Below the pieces are notes generated by a model. It was not told the DNA's origin and did not search any database. It worked only from the letters and a program-made list of their open reading frames with translations. From Aphrophora alni (taxonomy: Eukaryota; Arthropoda; Insecta; Hemiptera; Aphrophoridae), in assembly GCA_963513935.1 (NCBI GenBank), contig OY740774.1, positions 93,302,861-93,366,860 of the forward strand: DNA of 64,000 bases, given 5' to 3'. The position numbers were made by a program, and so were the translations under genes. Below are positions 12,810 through 23,742 of the stretch, piece after piece; position 1 is the first letter of the stretch, and each line of letters opens with the position of its first letter.

Positions 12810-14869
12810 CTTTTTATTTCAAAATGTACGAAAATGTAGGATATAAATCTCTCTTCAGTGAGAAAAACTATTCCTCTACTAAAAAATGGACGTGTTTCAT
12901 TCATTTCTCAACAATAAGCTTTACATTATAATTGGCTTCCAATAATCTATGAAGATGTAATATTTAATAATGGAAATATAATCGTAATAATGTAATAAAA
13001 TAAATAGAAAATCCTATAATTTAAATAATATTCAATTCATAAATTTTTCTCTTCTTGCTAAATTAAACTATGTTTTATAACGTAGAATACAGAATTCTGT
13101 TACAAGCTATGATACTATGTTTTGGTAGAAAAGAAATACTAAACAAGAAGTGCTGAATGATATTAAATAAATGATTAAATATTAAATTTAATTTAAATTT
13201 ATTAATAGTTTAACTGCTCCCGATGGTCTCTTGAATTCTGTTATTTCTTCTTTTTTTCTATTTTTACTTGAGATATGCAGCCTCAAAACGGGTAGACCCA
13301 TGGAGGCTGCTTTATTCCATTCCGTATATTTTTTGTTTATCTTAAATTGTTTATCTTTGTTTATGTTTAGAATTTAGAAGTAATATTGTTTTGGTTTTTC
13401 TTTCCTGTTGTGTATTTTAATTTAAAGTAATGTATTATTATGTCATATGTCAATTTATTTGTTTTGTTTTAGTTTGTTGTTAAGGAAAGCTTTATTTTTT
13501 ATCTTAATGCCTTTTTCTGAATCTAAATCATGTTTTGTTTATTTAAATGTAATAAAAGGAATGGAAAATAATTTTAAAAAATTTAAAAATATCCAAAGAT
13601 TGTAAATGGCTTTGTTGGGATGTGTGGAATTATGACAGCGAATCATACCTCCAACCATAGCCTACGCAGGTCATTCCTACCACTTCATGTATAATAATTT
13701 CATCTGTACAACAATGCATGTAGACTGGATGAAATTTCTGATCATGACTTTTACTTCCATCAACCTCCATCCATAACCATGCAATTTTATTGAAGATTTA
13801 TAATTCATTTAACCTTAGCTAAGCCAGGAATTAGCCTTGCATACCAGAAGCTAAACAAATCCTATACTTCTTTATTCTCAGTGTTAGATAAGTAAGAAAA
13901 CATTTTGATATCTTTTATCTAATGTCTACGATTCAACTTGTGATAGTAAAGTGATAGTAAACTGTTGACTTGACAATGAAATTTTCTGTTGACTTCCAGC
14001 CTTATTTGTTCCGGCCACTCAGACTTAGTTTTACCACTTAATTCCTGTCTTAGGATACTATTTTTAGTTTTATTTTCTAAGATAGTACTGGACTATTAGG
14101 GTATGTTGGATCATTTAAAAATTTATGTTTTAAATTTAGCGCTTGATAGTGAGAATTGATTCACTCTCTCGAAACGTCGTGTATTAATTTTCACAAAATG
14201 ATGAAAATGTTCGAATCTATTATACCAATAACATGAACATAATATATCTAGTATCCAATAACTTCCAAAACGGAATACGACTTCAAGATCGTTTCTCTGA
14301 CATACCAAAAACACACAATTGTTTTAATCTAAATTGTAGGCTAAATTTTATAAGACATATAACTGAATATCATCTACAATATAATATACAAGAACAAATC
14401 ATAACCTAATATATGAACTAAATTGTTATTATTATTTTATTAAATTATTGTAAAAGTAGAACAGTACCCCACTGTAATATTTTCTTGCTAAAGAAAAAAT
14501 TAATGTTAATCTCTGGCAGCGCTTTAAGAGGTTCCATCTGCATTTAAAACGCCCCACGTTTGCCAAATTCTAGGAACATCTAACGAATGGGCTATGGCAA
14601 CAATAACTAAAGTAAAGTGTGCTGCAAATAAATTAGCAACGATTAATTTCTTAAGGGTGCACATTAAAAGAACGAAACTGATTCATGACGCCAACTGCAA
14701 TCTTAATCTCTCCTTATCGAAAACTAAACTAATGTAATTAGACGGAATTTTGTTCATAACTTTCCAGACTATGTTTTATAAAACACATGCATTTAAAATT
14801 AATAATATTTATATACGGAAAGGATGAAAAACACAAAAAATCCACTTTAAAGTTTATTTTATTTTTTAA
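12810..14869. other. Anonymous AT-rich DNA with a small GC hairpin
   Basis: There is no credible gene. The one conspicuous feature is a hairpin at about 13278-13311. Its arms are GCAGCCTC and GAGGCTGC (8 perfect base pairs), with a nested GGGT/ACCC-type pairing in the loop. It is followed by a T-rich stretch that could be the 3' untranslated tail of an unidentified retroelement. The rest is featureless. Confidence 0.45.
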
Positions 14870-15237
14870 TCTGACCACAGCAAAAGTATTTATAGAGTAA
14901 TTTCAGGATTAAAGAATACAAACGCAGTGGGTTGGGATGGTATTCCCACCAAGGTTTTACAGGCGTCTTCTAATATTATTTCAAAATAGTTGTATTTTCT
15001 TATTAATCAGTGTTTTGAATATTGTAACTTTCCAAAAAAACTTAAATATAAAACCCGTTTTAAAAAAAGTGAGATGAATCAGATGTTCGAATTATCGTCC
15101 TATATCATTAAAACGGATGTGTCTAAAATTTTTGAAAGAGTAATTTTACTGAGCAGAATTCTAAAGTTTTTTGTTAAATTTAATACTTTAACATAGGAGT
15201 TAATTTATATTTCGGAAAGCCCTCTCTACAGAATCTG

Positions 15238-15296
<59 letters not shown>

Positions 15297-16560
15297 AATA
15301 TATATACGTATATTAGTATGAACAACTTGCTCGTTGGAAAGGCAAATGCATATAGCATTTCTAATGGGTGACCTCTCAAAGGCTTTTGATTGTGTCGACC
15401 ATACAGTTCTCCCTCATAAACTTGATTTGTTATTCGTAAAAATCCAAATAATTAGTTACGGTCCTACTTAGCTTGTAAAAAAACAAAGAGTAATTGATAC
15501 AGAATCTTGTAGATCACACTACTCATTTGGGAGTTCAATTCAAGAGGAATCCCACAGGGTTCAATATTGGGTACTTTATTGTTTTTGGTATATGATCTGC
15601 CTTGCAACATTGAGGAAGCTAAAACTGTCCTGTTTGCTGATGACGCCACTGTAAAAAAATTTCGGAAGAACATTGTTGATAATAAGAATTTTTTAATTCA
15701 TCGTTAATTATAGCAGAAAAATGATTCTTAGCAACTGGTCTAAAATAAAATTAAATTAAAACTCAATTAATTAAATTTAATTGAAAACAGTTAAAACACA
15801 ACATTTTCATTCCTCACTTAGAATCAAGTACAGACTCGTCAATTTTTTTGGAATTCGTCAATGATAAAAACAAAGAGGACATCACGCATTATCTTTCTTA
15901 CGAAAAAAAAAACCCTAATTTTGCTTGTTTTGCACTCCGTGGTATTTCACTTAGGCCTACTTCCAATCCTGTTACAATTAAAACCGTGTATTTTACATGT
16001 GTATACTCTCACCACAGATATGATGCTCTTTGGGGAAATTCGGTAAAATTTAGAAAAATTTGTTGTATTAAAAAAAAATTAAAAGAATAATTTGCAATTT
16101 AAAATGTCGGTAATCTTGTGAAACTACACTTTAAAAGTTTAAATTTTGTACTCTTTCCTATAATATATAATGAATTATTTTTAGTATTTTTTAAAGTAAT
16201 TATATTTGTATCAGTCAGTTCAAGCATGTATGCTTTAGCCAATCCACAGATTAAACCTGTTCAAGAGAGGGGTTACACTACTCTGGTCTGAAATTGTACA
16301 ACAGGTTGCCGGGTTATCTTAAGAAAGTGCCTAGTATTAACAAATTTAAAAACAAACTAAAATCTTACATAGCTCAGCAGGCATTTTAATCGATGGAGTT
16401 GTACTTTTAATTGTAAATAGTTTACTTAGCCTTTATGTGTTATTTGTATTGTTATATGTTTTTGTATTTTTCATTAGCACTGTATGTATCTGTTGTATAT
16501 GTGACAACTCAAATGTTTACTGCATAGGTTCATCCATTTGTATACTAAATATATTATTAT
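14870..16560 (+). pseudogene. Decayed CR1/Jockey-like LINE reverse transcriptase
   Basis: Five-prime truncated non-LTR retrotransposon remnant. Successive frames on the plus strand give the RT signatures in order. SGLKNTNAVGWDGIPTKVL (about 14908-14964) is the N-terminal palm/finger motif. FERVILLSRILKFF lies near 15130-15170. DLSKAFDCVDH (15370-15402) is palm motif A with its catalytic Asp. GIPQGSILGTLLFLVYDLP (from 15546) is motif B. LFADDA (about 15630-15647) is motif C with both catalytic Asp residues. YFTCVYSHHRYDALWGNS (about 15985-16040) is the conserved post-RT segment. LKLYNRLPGYLKKVPS to QQAF-stop (16288-16389) is the usual C-terminus of this clade, followed by a short 3' UTR to about 16560. 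Many frameshifts, stops and a TA microsatellite break it, so it is dead. The clade is inferred from motif wording; no endonuclease domain remains. Confidence 0.85.
15240..15294. repeat. (TA)n microsatellite inside the LINE
   Basis: About 27 uninterrupted TA units lie between the RT finger region and motif A of the decayed LINE. The expansion is therefore later than, or part of, the decay of that element. Confidence 0.95.
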
Positions 16561-16964
16561 AACACTACTTTAAGCTGAAGTAATTGAAACAGCTAACAAT
16601 TGTTTTCTAATAATAAGTTCTAAATAGAAGTGTACTTTAAAATGTCCTGTTGAATCATGTTTGACAAGGTTTTAACTGATTTTTAGTTTGTTCTGAAAAA
16701 AAAACTAAGGTTAGATTGTGAAAACCTTTTTATTAGAAAGTATATGGCATGTTTGGTAATCGTCCAAAATGTTGACACGTTTTTTGACAGATCATAACGT
16801 TTAATGTCCTACCAACATCGAAAGAGTGATTTTCAATATGACTTCCGTCCTTACCGTTGTCGTTGTTGTTGTTGTACGGAAGCACGATTACGGCCACAAA
16901 ACATAATATATGAAATGAAATTTAGATTTTTTTTCCTATTTGTGTTATTCAATACGGTAAATTA

Positions 16965-17560
16965 GATAAAAATGTGTAGATTTCAATTCTCCATGTAATG
17001 GTACCAACTCCATCTCTCTACGATGGCAAATAGTGAAATTATTGTCAAACATGTATTTAGGAAATCTACCAGAGTTGAGTTACTGACACTACCATATCGA
17101 ATGGAAAGTCCTTCAAGTATATACAGCTTCGAGGCCCGCTAAGGCGAAGAGACTAGAAATGTTTAATATATACACACCTACGAGTCCTAGTAGATTAGAG
17201 GTAAGGGTCTAGGAGGTCCACAAGAAAGCGAATGAAGTTCAGAAAACCTGTGAAATAACTATATTAAATGTTGAGCTTGACTTATGAGAAAAACTATACA
17301 GTATAACAAACACACAGAACACAATTCTCATAAAAAAATACGTTGTGGTTTGTTTGGTGTAACTGGTGTATCACTGAAGAGGACGACCTTGTCGAACTGT
17401 TTAAAAAAAAAAAAAAACTTACTCTACTGGGCAAGACCACTTAATCTAACAAAACAATTGAACATTTCCTACAAAGACCGAAAGAAATATCTTTTGGGAA
17501 TTACATTTAGAGGATCTGCTTTCATTGCATTGTAAGATTAGGCTGGGTACCCATCAACTT
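16965..17560 (+). repeat. Dispersed repeat family A, copy 1 (interrupted)
   Basis: This segment matches two others in the window (26740-27070 and 45480-46160). Shared landmarks in order are ATTTCAATTC, ATACAGCTT, AACTGTTTAAA followed by an A-rich stretch, a CCTACAAGACC-like segment and a 3' GGCTGGGTA. Copies are strongly diverged. Here the repeat is split after GTGAAATAACT by a hammerhead-bearing fragment (17261-17394) and resumes at AACTGTTTAAAA. The identity of the family is unknown. No coding region was seen. Confidence 0.7.
17261..17394 (+). mobile_element. U-turned, truncated hammerhead terminal-repeat fragment
   Basis: Positions 17264-17342 are the reverse complement of the tail of the Penelope-like element (23832-23922). 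The sequence then turns round at 17342 and continues in the opposite orientation into the hammerhead region (TTGTGGTTTGTTTGGTG...). It keeps the ribozyme core CTGAAGA (17374-17380) and the 5' side of stem II but stops before GAAA, so it cannot cleave. It is nested in repeat family A between two copies of AACT (17257-17260 and 17395-17398), possibly a 4-bp target duplication. Chance matching of 4 bases cannot be excluded. Confidence 0.75.
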
Positions 17561-18740
17561 GTTTAGGCTCTTTAATATAAAGCCCCCTGTTTTATTCATA
17601 TAATCAAAATCAGTCAAATGAAAGCAGCTAGCAAATTAAGAAGGGGTAAAATCGGCATGTCTTTTAAATCTATAGATAAAAATTAATACAATTAAAATCA
17701 TACCTAAAAACAATTACGAAGATTTATTATTAATAAACGATCAATAAAATTAATTTCTTCCAGTCGACTTTGTTCCTAAAATAATTAATAAGCAGCAAGC
17801 ACAGTATCTTGGATATTTAATTTCCTGTCTTTCATTTCCCAGCCGCTTAGTAAATAAATATTTTATTAAATTTCAGAATTGTCAAACAGCCTGTCTTTCA
17901 TTCTCCAAGTTAATGCTACAGTGAAACTTACACTGTATCCTTACACGTGGTTCAAAGGTTAGCGAATAAATAATTAATTTATAATTAGCTTTCACTCAGT
18001 TTCAACTGAGATAAATTTAAAGCGTAGCATTTTACTTTTATTGCAATCTATTTTAACAAGTTAATAAAGTAAGTTATAAATTTATCAAAACAGTAGTGTT
18101 GAACTTTTTAATATTTATTTACCTGTAAAAATGGTTAATGTTATTAGAACCTGTATTAAATCTACCATAAACCGGTTAACTAAAAACGAATGGTTAATTT
18201 AACAGATCATTTTTTATTCTTCTGTTAATTTTGCTAAAGTTATATGAAACAAAATCCATCTACTAATATAGTTACCCAATTTTTTCAGTCCAGAGTTCGA
18301 GTGCATACAAAGACAAATATATCGTTCATTTAACTTGGAATACAAACGTACTAAAGAAATATAAATCCAATAAGAATTGTATATGGAGATATATCATGTA
18401 ATTAAACCATTATCAACAATTCGACACTCTTAGTCCCGGGGTCTAGGGACCCTGATCGAATAACCTCCAAATAAACCAATTATAATTCATGTATAATTAT
18501 ATAAGGTAAAAGGTTACTACCTAATACCCAATAATAATAGGAAACCATAAGTTGTAAAATTAAACAATGACCACTATTGTAATAATAATTTATCTTTTTT
18601 TATATTCATTGCTAATTTGACTGATATACGTCCGTGTGTGCACACGTTAGCGTGCGTTACGTATGTGTTTTAATATGTGTTAGTGTGTTTTGTGTTGTAT
18701 GTTGAAATCATATTTATTGTGACGACCTCCAATGAGTGAG
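17561..18740. other. Anonymous AT-rich DNA
   Basis: No frame, TIR or tandem repeat of note. A GT-rich stretch (TGTGTTT repeats) lies at about 18630-18705. Confidence 0.5.
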
Positions 18741-18785
18741 ATATTCTGAGGATGGAAAAAATATTTCCGAAACGCGTAATAAATG
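18741..18785 (+). ncRNA. Hammerhead-ribozyme-like fossil
   Basis: CTGAGGA (18746-18752) matches the core CUGANGA. It is followed by a clean stem II (GGAAA/TTTCC, loop AAATA), GAAA (18769-18772) and the palindrome ACGCGT (18772-18777), which is the stem III sequence of the Penelope copies nearby. Only four base pairs of stem I (TATT/AATA) can form, and only if the unpaired base at the cleavage site is lost. It looks like a degraded ribozyme from another retroelement family rather than an active one. Confidence 0.4.
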
Positions 18786-18851
18786 TAAGTAGAATTACTA
18801 CATAATAAATAAGTCACAGAGACGGAAATACATTCTAGTTATAATAATTTA

Positions 18852-19163
18852 TCATTCAAGACTACAGCGATAAGAAGATAATGTTAAACATTCTTCTGTA
18901 CATTTTAATATAATGAAGTGAACAGAATGTTCCACACCTGGATAAATACAGGTATTGTGATTCCTGTCAAGTGTCGCGTTATTTGAATTATTTAAGGCGA
19001 TATCATACTCTACAGTAAGTAATTGGGCTGTCACCCCTATTGACGTTTTGACACGTCGAACAACATACTTTATGTGACATGGAAAATGTCCCTGAAATGT
19101 CTTTAAAAAAACAAAAGCAATAAAAATTTCTAGAAAATAATATTTGTAGTGTTTTAGTTTCAC
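18852..19163 (-). CDS. Unidentified 103-codon open frame
   Basis: An uninterrupted minus-strand frame of 103 codons, long for this AT-rich background. The middle (VKTSIGVTAQLLTVEYDIAL) is compositionally protein-like and the local GC is higher than in the flanks. I recognise no family. There is no visible signal peptide, although an N-terminal hydrophobic patch (YYFLEIFIAFVFL) could be a membrane segment. It may be an exon, a transposon fragment or chance. Confidence 0.2.
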   Translation of the reverse strand: MKLKHYKYYFLEIFIAFVFLKTFQGHFPCHIKYVVRRVKTSIGVTAQLLTVEYDIALNNSNNATLDRNHNTCIYPGVEHSVHFIILKCTEECLTLSSYRCSLE

Positions 19164-19329
19164 ACTTTTAGAACGGGATAAATTTTTAGTAAAGAAAGAA
19201 ATTTAATATATTTCTTAATTAATTAAAACGTATGATTTTTCTTTTCTAAATGGGAAAAAATCGTAGTGTAGTTAAATTAGTAAATAGCATAGAGGTAATG
19301 AAATTTAAAATATGTAAATTATAGATAGA

Positions 19330-19535
19330 CTAGCTGTACCCGGCCACGCGTTGCTGTGGCTCATCTGGTTAAATGGAAAATAAATAAAATACATAAAAAA
19401 AAAAAATAACTAACTATATTAAAGAAAATTTTATTTCCAAAAAAAATTAAAAATTGTATCTATTACTTATTTTTATGTCATATTAATAATAATAAAAATA
19501 TATATAATATATCAATTATTGGTTTTGTATTTATA
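19330..19535 (-). mobile_element. Helitron-like 3' end (minus strand)
   Basis: Read on the minus strand, the segment ends in CTAG (19330-19333) followed by T. It is preceded by a GC-rich hairpin, GCCAC/GTGGC with an 8-base loop. The wording ACTAGCTGTACCCGGCCACG on the plus strand is typical of terminal ends of non-autonomous insect elements of this kind. A matching 5' end was not found, so the element is partial or nested against the next one. Confidence 0.5.
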
Positions 19536-20063
19536 TCCAGGGTACTAATATTATAAAGACTTAAAATTTATTTCTTTGTTGTATGTATGGGGTTAATCTC
19601 TGGAACTACTGAACCAATTGAAACATTTTTTTTAATAAAAAAACTACACAATCCCAGAGTAACATAGAGTAGGATTCATTTTGATAAAAACATTTTTTAT
19701 ATTCCATAGGCTATTTGTAAATTTATTTTGAAAATCGTAAAGAATCGTTGGGCATTAAACCCAGCGTCTAGCAGCTGTAGTATCAATAAATAAACAACAT
19801 TATGAAAAACTAAAAAATTACTATTGAAAGATGAAATTTATAAATATCAATAGAAACGTACTATGCCAAAGATGTGCACAACAACATAAATTATATGTGT
19901 ATGTTGCCATTAAGGTAGGTAAAAGAAATTAAATATAGTTTTAGGTTAGGCCTAGAAAGATGAACCAATACATATTTCTTGGATGTACCTATTTGCATTC
20001 ATTACCATAGCAGCCAATTTAATAAAATAACTGATGAAACAGTTAATTCGGATGTCCTGCTAG
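19536..20063 (+). mobile_element. Helitron-like non-autonomous element
   Basis: The 5' region reads TC...TACTAATATTATAAAGAC, followed by the conserved interior GGGGTTAATCTCTGGAACTA and CTGAACCAATTGAAA. The 3' end is CTAG (20060-20063) before T. This is the common layout of non-autonomous Helitron-type repeats in insects. It has no coding capacity in about 530 bp. The exact 5' boundary is uncertain by a few bases. Confidence 0.6.
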
Positions 20064-21722
20064 TACAAATAATATTTTTAAGTTAGGCCTAGATTGAACC
20101 AACACATGTTTCAACACACACAAACCAATAAAAGCTTGCGTTAAGATATTTAAAATTAAGAAAACAATATGTTACAATCTAATTTTAAAAAAAGACATAG
20201 GCCTATTAGAATTTAATAGTAGGCCAATTTATATATGGTAAATGATATATTTTATAAATTGAAAATTGCCTCTTTTATTTATAACAATACAAAATCTCTG
20301 TCCTAATTAATATTCCCGAGAAAATAACATTGTGTACAATAACCTGTTTTAAAAAAGTTATTATTTATATATATACAATTTCTATTCATATCGGCGAAGA
20401 AAGTCCCGCGATATTCTTCTCCAATCACAAACTTCTGTGGGCGTGTATATTATAATTAGCGTCTTGCTTCTAGTGGTCGCCATCTTAATTCCAGATTTTC
20501 GTTCATATTTCCACAGATTATGTCTTTGTTATTAAATATTTATATGAACTCAGGTGATGTTTTATATTTAGAAATATCTACTTCGTATTTCAGTATATCT
20601 CATTTTGTCTCTAGGTCTTCTGTATTTTTATAATCGGCGAAAGATCGGAGTTATATTTTCAATTCGGTTATTTTCCAAGTTGACCTTTCACGTCTAGATA
20701 AAAACAAATTATTTAAGTTTTCTTGTCTTTAACTGTGTGTTGTTATTTTTTATGGATTAATCAAATTCTTAGGCGCAATTTTAATATAGGTTTTGATTTG
20801 TTTTAGATTGACAATTTTCTGGATTAGTTATAATTGGGTCAGAAAGTATTAGATTTAGAATTTGTTTTGATTCGAGTCTTATCTTTTTGCCGCTAGGCGC
20901 GTGTATGTTGACGTTTAAAATTAAATGAATGAAATTGACTTTTTTTTTCTTTTTGTATTTAATACCCTTTAAAATTAAAATTTCGCAAAATCCTTTCTTA
21001 GTGAGCGTCTATGACCTCATACAAATATGCCTTTAAATTTTGGTATCAATATCTTTGTTGGTTTTTGCTCTACGTTGATTCTCTGTCAGTCATTCATTCA
21101 GTCAGTCAGTCAGGACAAAGCCGTTTATATATATAGTGATAACGCTTTTTTATTTATAGTAGCGAGAATCTGTTACTTGTTCTTGTGTATTTGTTTTTGC
21201 TGATATTTAATGTTTTTGTGTCATGTGTAGACCTTAAATTTTTTTTTTTAATTTTTTTGTCAGATCAAATGTAATTTTAAGTGAAATAAAATTCCTAAAT
21301 AAACGGTTTTGTGTTTGTTAGGCAGTTTGACAAGTGCGTGCACCAATAGTATTAAAATAAAGTTTCGGGTTTGCAGACATTTTCATTACTTGCAACTTGA
21401 CATACTGATGTGAATCTTTCACATTTCAATCAAATTTGAACGAAATCAATACGTGGTTTTTGAAAATTGTGTATATTTCAGAGTTTTACTCTTTTTTTAC
21501 TTATAACTCACTAAATGGTATTTTTGAAGATATAGCAACTAATACGTTTAATTTTAGTCCTTAGAAGCTGAATTAAAGCAAAATTGATCAAAAATCCCAC
21601 ATGATTTTGATAAAATTGGAGTTTCGTGTTATGACGATCACACCAAATATTGCTATAAAATTTTTTAAACTTTTAGAAATATGCCACGTAAGAAAATCAG
21701 TTCCTCTCTTGGGGTGTGAAGC
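20064..21722. other. Anonymous DNA with a small (CAGT)n run
   Basis: No gene is supported. A moderately GC-richer patch at about 20385-20500 has no open frame worth reporting. CAGTCAGTCAGTCAG occurs near 21098-21112. The rest is AT-rich. Confidence 0.5.
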
Positions 21723-21734
21723 AATGGATAGACC
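21723..21734. repeat. 12-bp target site duplication, left copy
   Basis: AATGGATAGACC directly precedes the Penelope-like element and recurs exactly at 23923-23934 directly after it. The bases outside differ, so the match is confined to the duplicated target. Confidence 0.85.
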
Positions 21735-21736
21735 AG

Positions 21737-21877
21737 TATAATAAACACGCATAACACAATTCTCATAAAAAAATACGCCTAAGTATCAGACGCGTTTCAA
21801 CGACAAGGTCGTCCTCTTCAGTGATACACCAGCTACACCAACCAAACCACAACTGAATCCATCGTTGCATCGAACCC

Positions 21878-21922
<45 letters not shown>

Positions 21923-22002
21923 AACTGAAGGGGGCGTGGCTTATCATTTTACACTGCCAAAGCGATAGTACGCGCCACGTGTCAATTTAACTATTTAAGA
22001 TT
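21737..22002 (-). repeat. Left inverted terminal repeat of the Penelope-like element
   Basis: Reverse complement of 23652-23885. It includes the tail side (TAATAAACAC...), the hammerhead, GATGCAACGATGGATTC on the reverse strand, a (TA)n tract at 21881-21920 that is expanded relative to the other arm, and GGGCGTGGCTTATCATTTTA to AACTATTTAAGATT. Apart from the TA expansion the arms are about 90% or more identical by eye. Confidence 0.92.
21783..21827 (-). ncRNA. Hammerhead ribozyme, intact copy
   Basis: On the minus strand: stem I GTATCA (21827-21822), core CTGAAGA (21821-21815), a stem II hairpin GACGAC-CTT-GTCGTT (all six positions pair, with one G-U), GAAA (21798-21795), the short palindromic stem III ACGCGT, then C and the closing stem I strand TGATAC (21788-21783). 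Cleavage is predicted after the GTC triplet, between 21789 and 21788. A stem III that is self-complementary with no loop suggests dimeric folding, as described for minimal hammerheads of Penelope-like elements. It is the best preserved of the four related copies in the window. Confidence 0.88.
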
Positions 22003-22084
22003 CGGGAATCAATTCGCCAACCTATCTGGTTTCAAAATGGTTAGTGTCACGCCTCCAGGAATTGACTCCGCCCCCAACGGTTTG

Positions 22085-23360
22085 CTGTGAAGAACACTTG
22101 TGAGTTTGTGAAGACAGTGCAAGACATTGAGCTAAGTCCTGATGAGTATTTGGTTTCGTTCGATGTTGTGTCGCTTTATCCAAGTGTTCCTATCACTGAA
22201 ACTATTAGCATGATAAAGGAATGGCTGATTAATAGCAATTTAGGCGATACTGATGTTAATGAATATTTATTATTTATAAATTTATGCATGAGCCAAAATA
22301 GTTTCCAATTTAATAACAATTTTTACGTTCAAAATGAAGGTACTGCTATGGGAAACCCCCTATGTAGTTTTATCGCTAATTTTTTTATGAGTTCGTTTGA
22401 AACTAATATTAAGGTTTCCTTAAAATATTTTCCGCGTGTGTGGGTGAGATATGTAGATGATATCTTTGCAGTGTTTAATAAAAATGAAAACCTTGAAGAA
22501 TTTTGTGATATTATCAATGGATTTTATCTAACTGTATAATTTACGACATAAGTTGAAAAAGACAATAATCTTCCATTTTTAGATGTGAATGTTTTTAGAA
22601 AAGATAATAATTTAAGTTTTAGTGTTTATAGGAAGCCTACACACACTGATAGATATATAACTAAAGATTCACACCATTCACCCACACATAAAAGAGCGGC
22701 TTTCAATTCTATGGTTCACTGATTAATAAGATTACCGTTATCTAAAGAACATTATCAAAAAGAGCTTAACTATATTTATGGTGCTGCAATTTTCAATGGA
22801 CACCCTAAAGAAATGATAGATAATATAATAAAAAAAACTAAATTCAAGAAAATGAAGGAAGCAAGAAGTACCCTTGTAAGTGTTAAGCCTCGGCAACGAT
22901 GGATAAAAACTGCTTTTGCTCCTCCAATGTCAAATGTTGTGAAACAATCACTAAATAAACATACAAATTTGTAGGTAGCAATGTCTGCCGAAAATAATCT
23001 TTACAAGATCTTGGGAAATCCAAAAGACCGGATTCAGGAGCATGATAAGTCAGGAATTTATTGTATAGCCTACATTGTGAGGTGTGTCCGAAAAGATATG
23101 TAGGCCAAACAAAACGGAGCATTAAAACAAGAAGCAAGGAGCATTTTGCTCATTTCAAATATAATAGGCCTGATAAATCAGCTATGGCTAAACATTGTTT
23201 AGATGAAGGGCATTATTTCAAAAAAGAAATTTCTATATTGTTAAAGAATGTTACAAAATTAAATACTATGGATGGTTGGGAAACTTTTTATATTAATAGG
23301 CACCAAAACGTAATTGTAAATAATGAACCAGGACCTATACAAAATTCTATATTAACGTAA
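22085..23360 (+). pseudogene. Penelope-like RT and GIY-YIG endonuclease, broken
   Basis: The frame opens without an ATG at the conserved VKNTCEFVKTVQD, so the N-terminal third is missing. RT motif A is LVSFDVVSLYPSVPI (catalytic Asp), motif B is GTAMGNPLCSFIANFFM, and motif C is RYVDDIFAVF with both catalytic Asp residues, all before 22536. The same frame continues through stops at 22537, 22549, 22720 and 22972: LPFLDVNVF and SVYRKPTHTDRYI (RT-thumb region), then the linker. The GIY of the nuclease (SGIYC, about 23048) is separated by a 1-base frameshift near 23060 from CPKRYVGQTKRSIKTRSKEH, the YIG half with its conserved Arg and EH. The GIY-YIG frame ends at TAA 23358-23360. A single ancestral polyprotein with four stops and one frameshift explains the two open frames. 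Confidence 0.92.
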
Positions 23361-23742
23361 AATATAATATATAATGTTAAATGTTGGGTTGGTTCGATTG
23401 TCTTGATTTGGCTGTATGTTAAATCTTAGGTAGCTAAACTGACACGAGACGCGTACTATTGCCTTGGCAGTGTAAAATAATAAGCCACGGCCCCTTGATT
23501 TTGTATATATAGACTTTTTATATTAATAAGTAACAGGACTTAATTGTAAATAATGAACTAGGACCTATGCAAATTTCTATATTAATGTAAAATGTAATGT
23601 ATAATGTTAAATGTAGGGTTAGTTCGATTATTTTATATCAGCTATATGTTAAATCTTAAATAGTTAAATTGACACGTGGCGCGTACTATCGCTTTGGCAG
23701 TGTAAAATGATAAGCCACGCCCCCCGTCAGTTTGTATATATA
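23283..23742 (+). repeat. 230-bp tandem duplication of the Penelope 3' end
   Basis: ACTTTTTATATTAATA occurs at 23283 and 23513, and TGTAAAAT-ATAAGCCACG at 23471 and 23701, both 230 bp apart. The unit runs from the last about 25 codons of the endonuclease through the 3' UTR to the TATATA before the hammerhead. The first copy carries the coding end. The second is diverged by scattered substitutions, so the duplication is not very recent. Confidence 0.9.

Noticed and set aside
15848..16046. Two overlapping frames of 80 and 61 codons as independent small genes
   Set aside because: One of them contains the YFTCVYSHHRYDALWGNS segment of the LINE; both are pieces of the same dead retroelement.
22329..23137. 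Minus-strand frames of 62 and 84 codons within the Penelope element
   Set aside because: Antisense shadows of the RT and endonuclease coding sequence.
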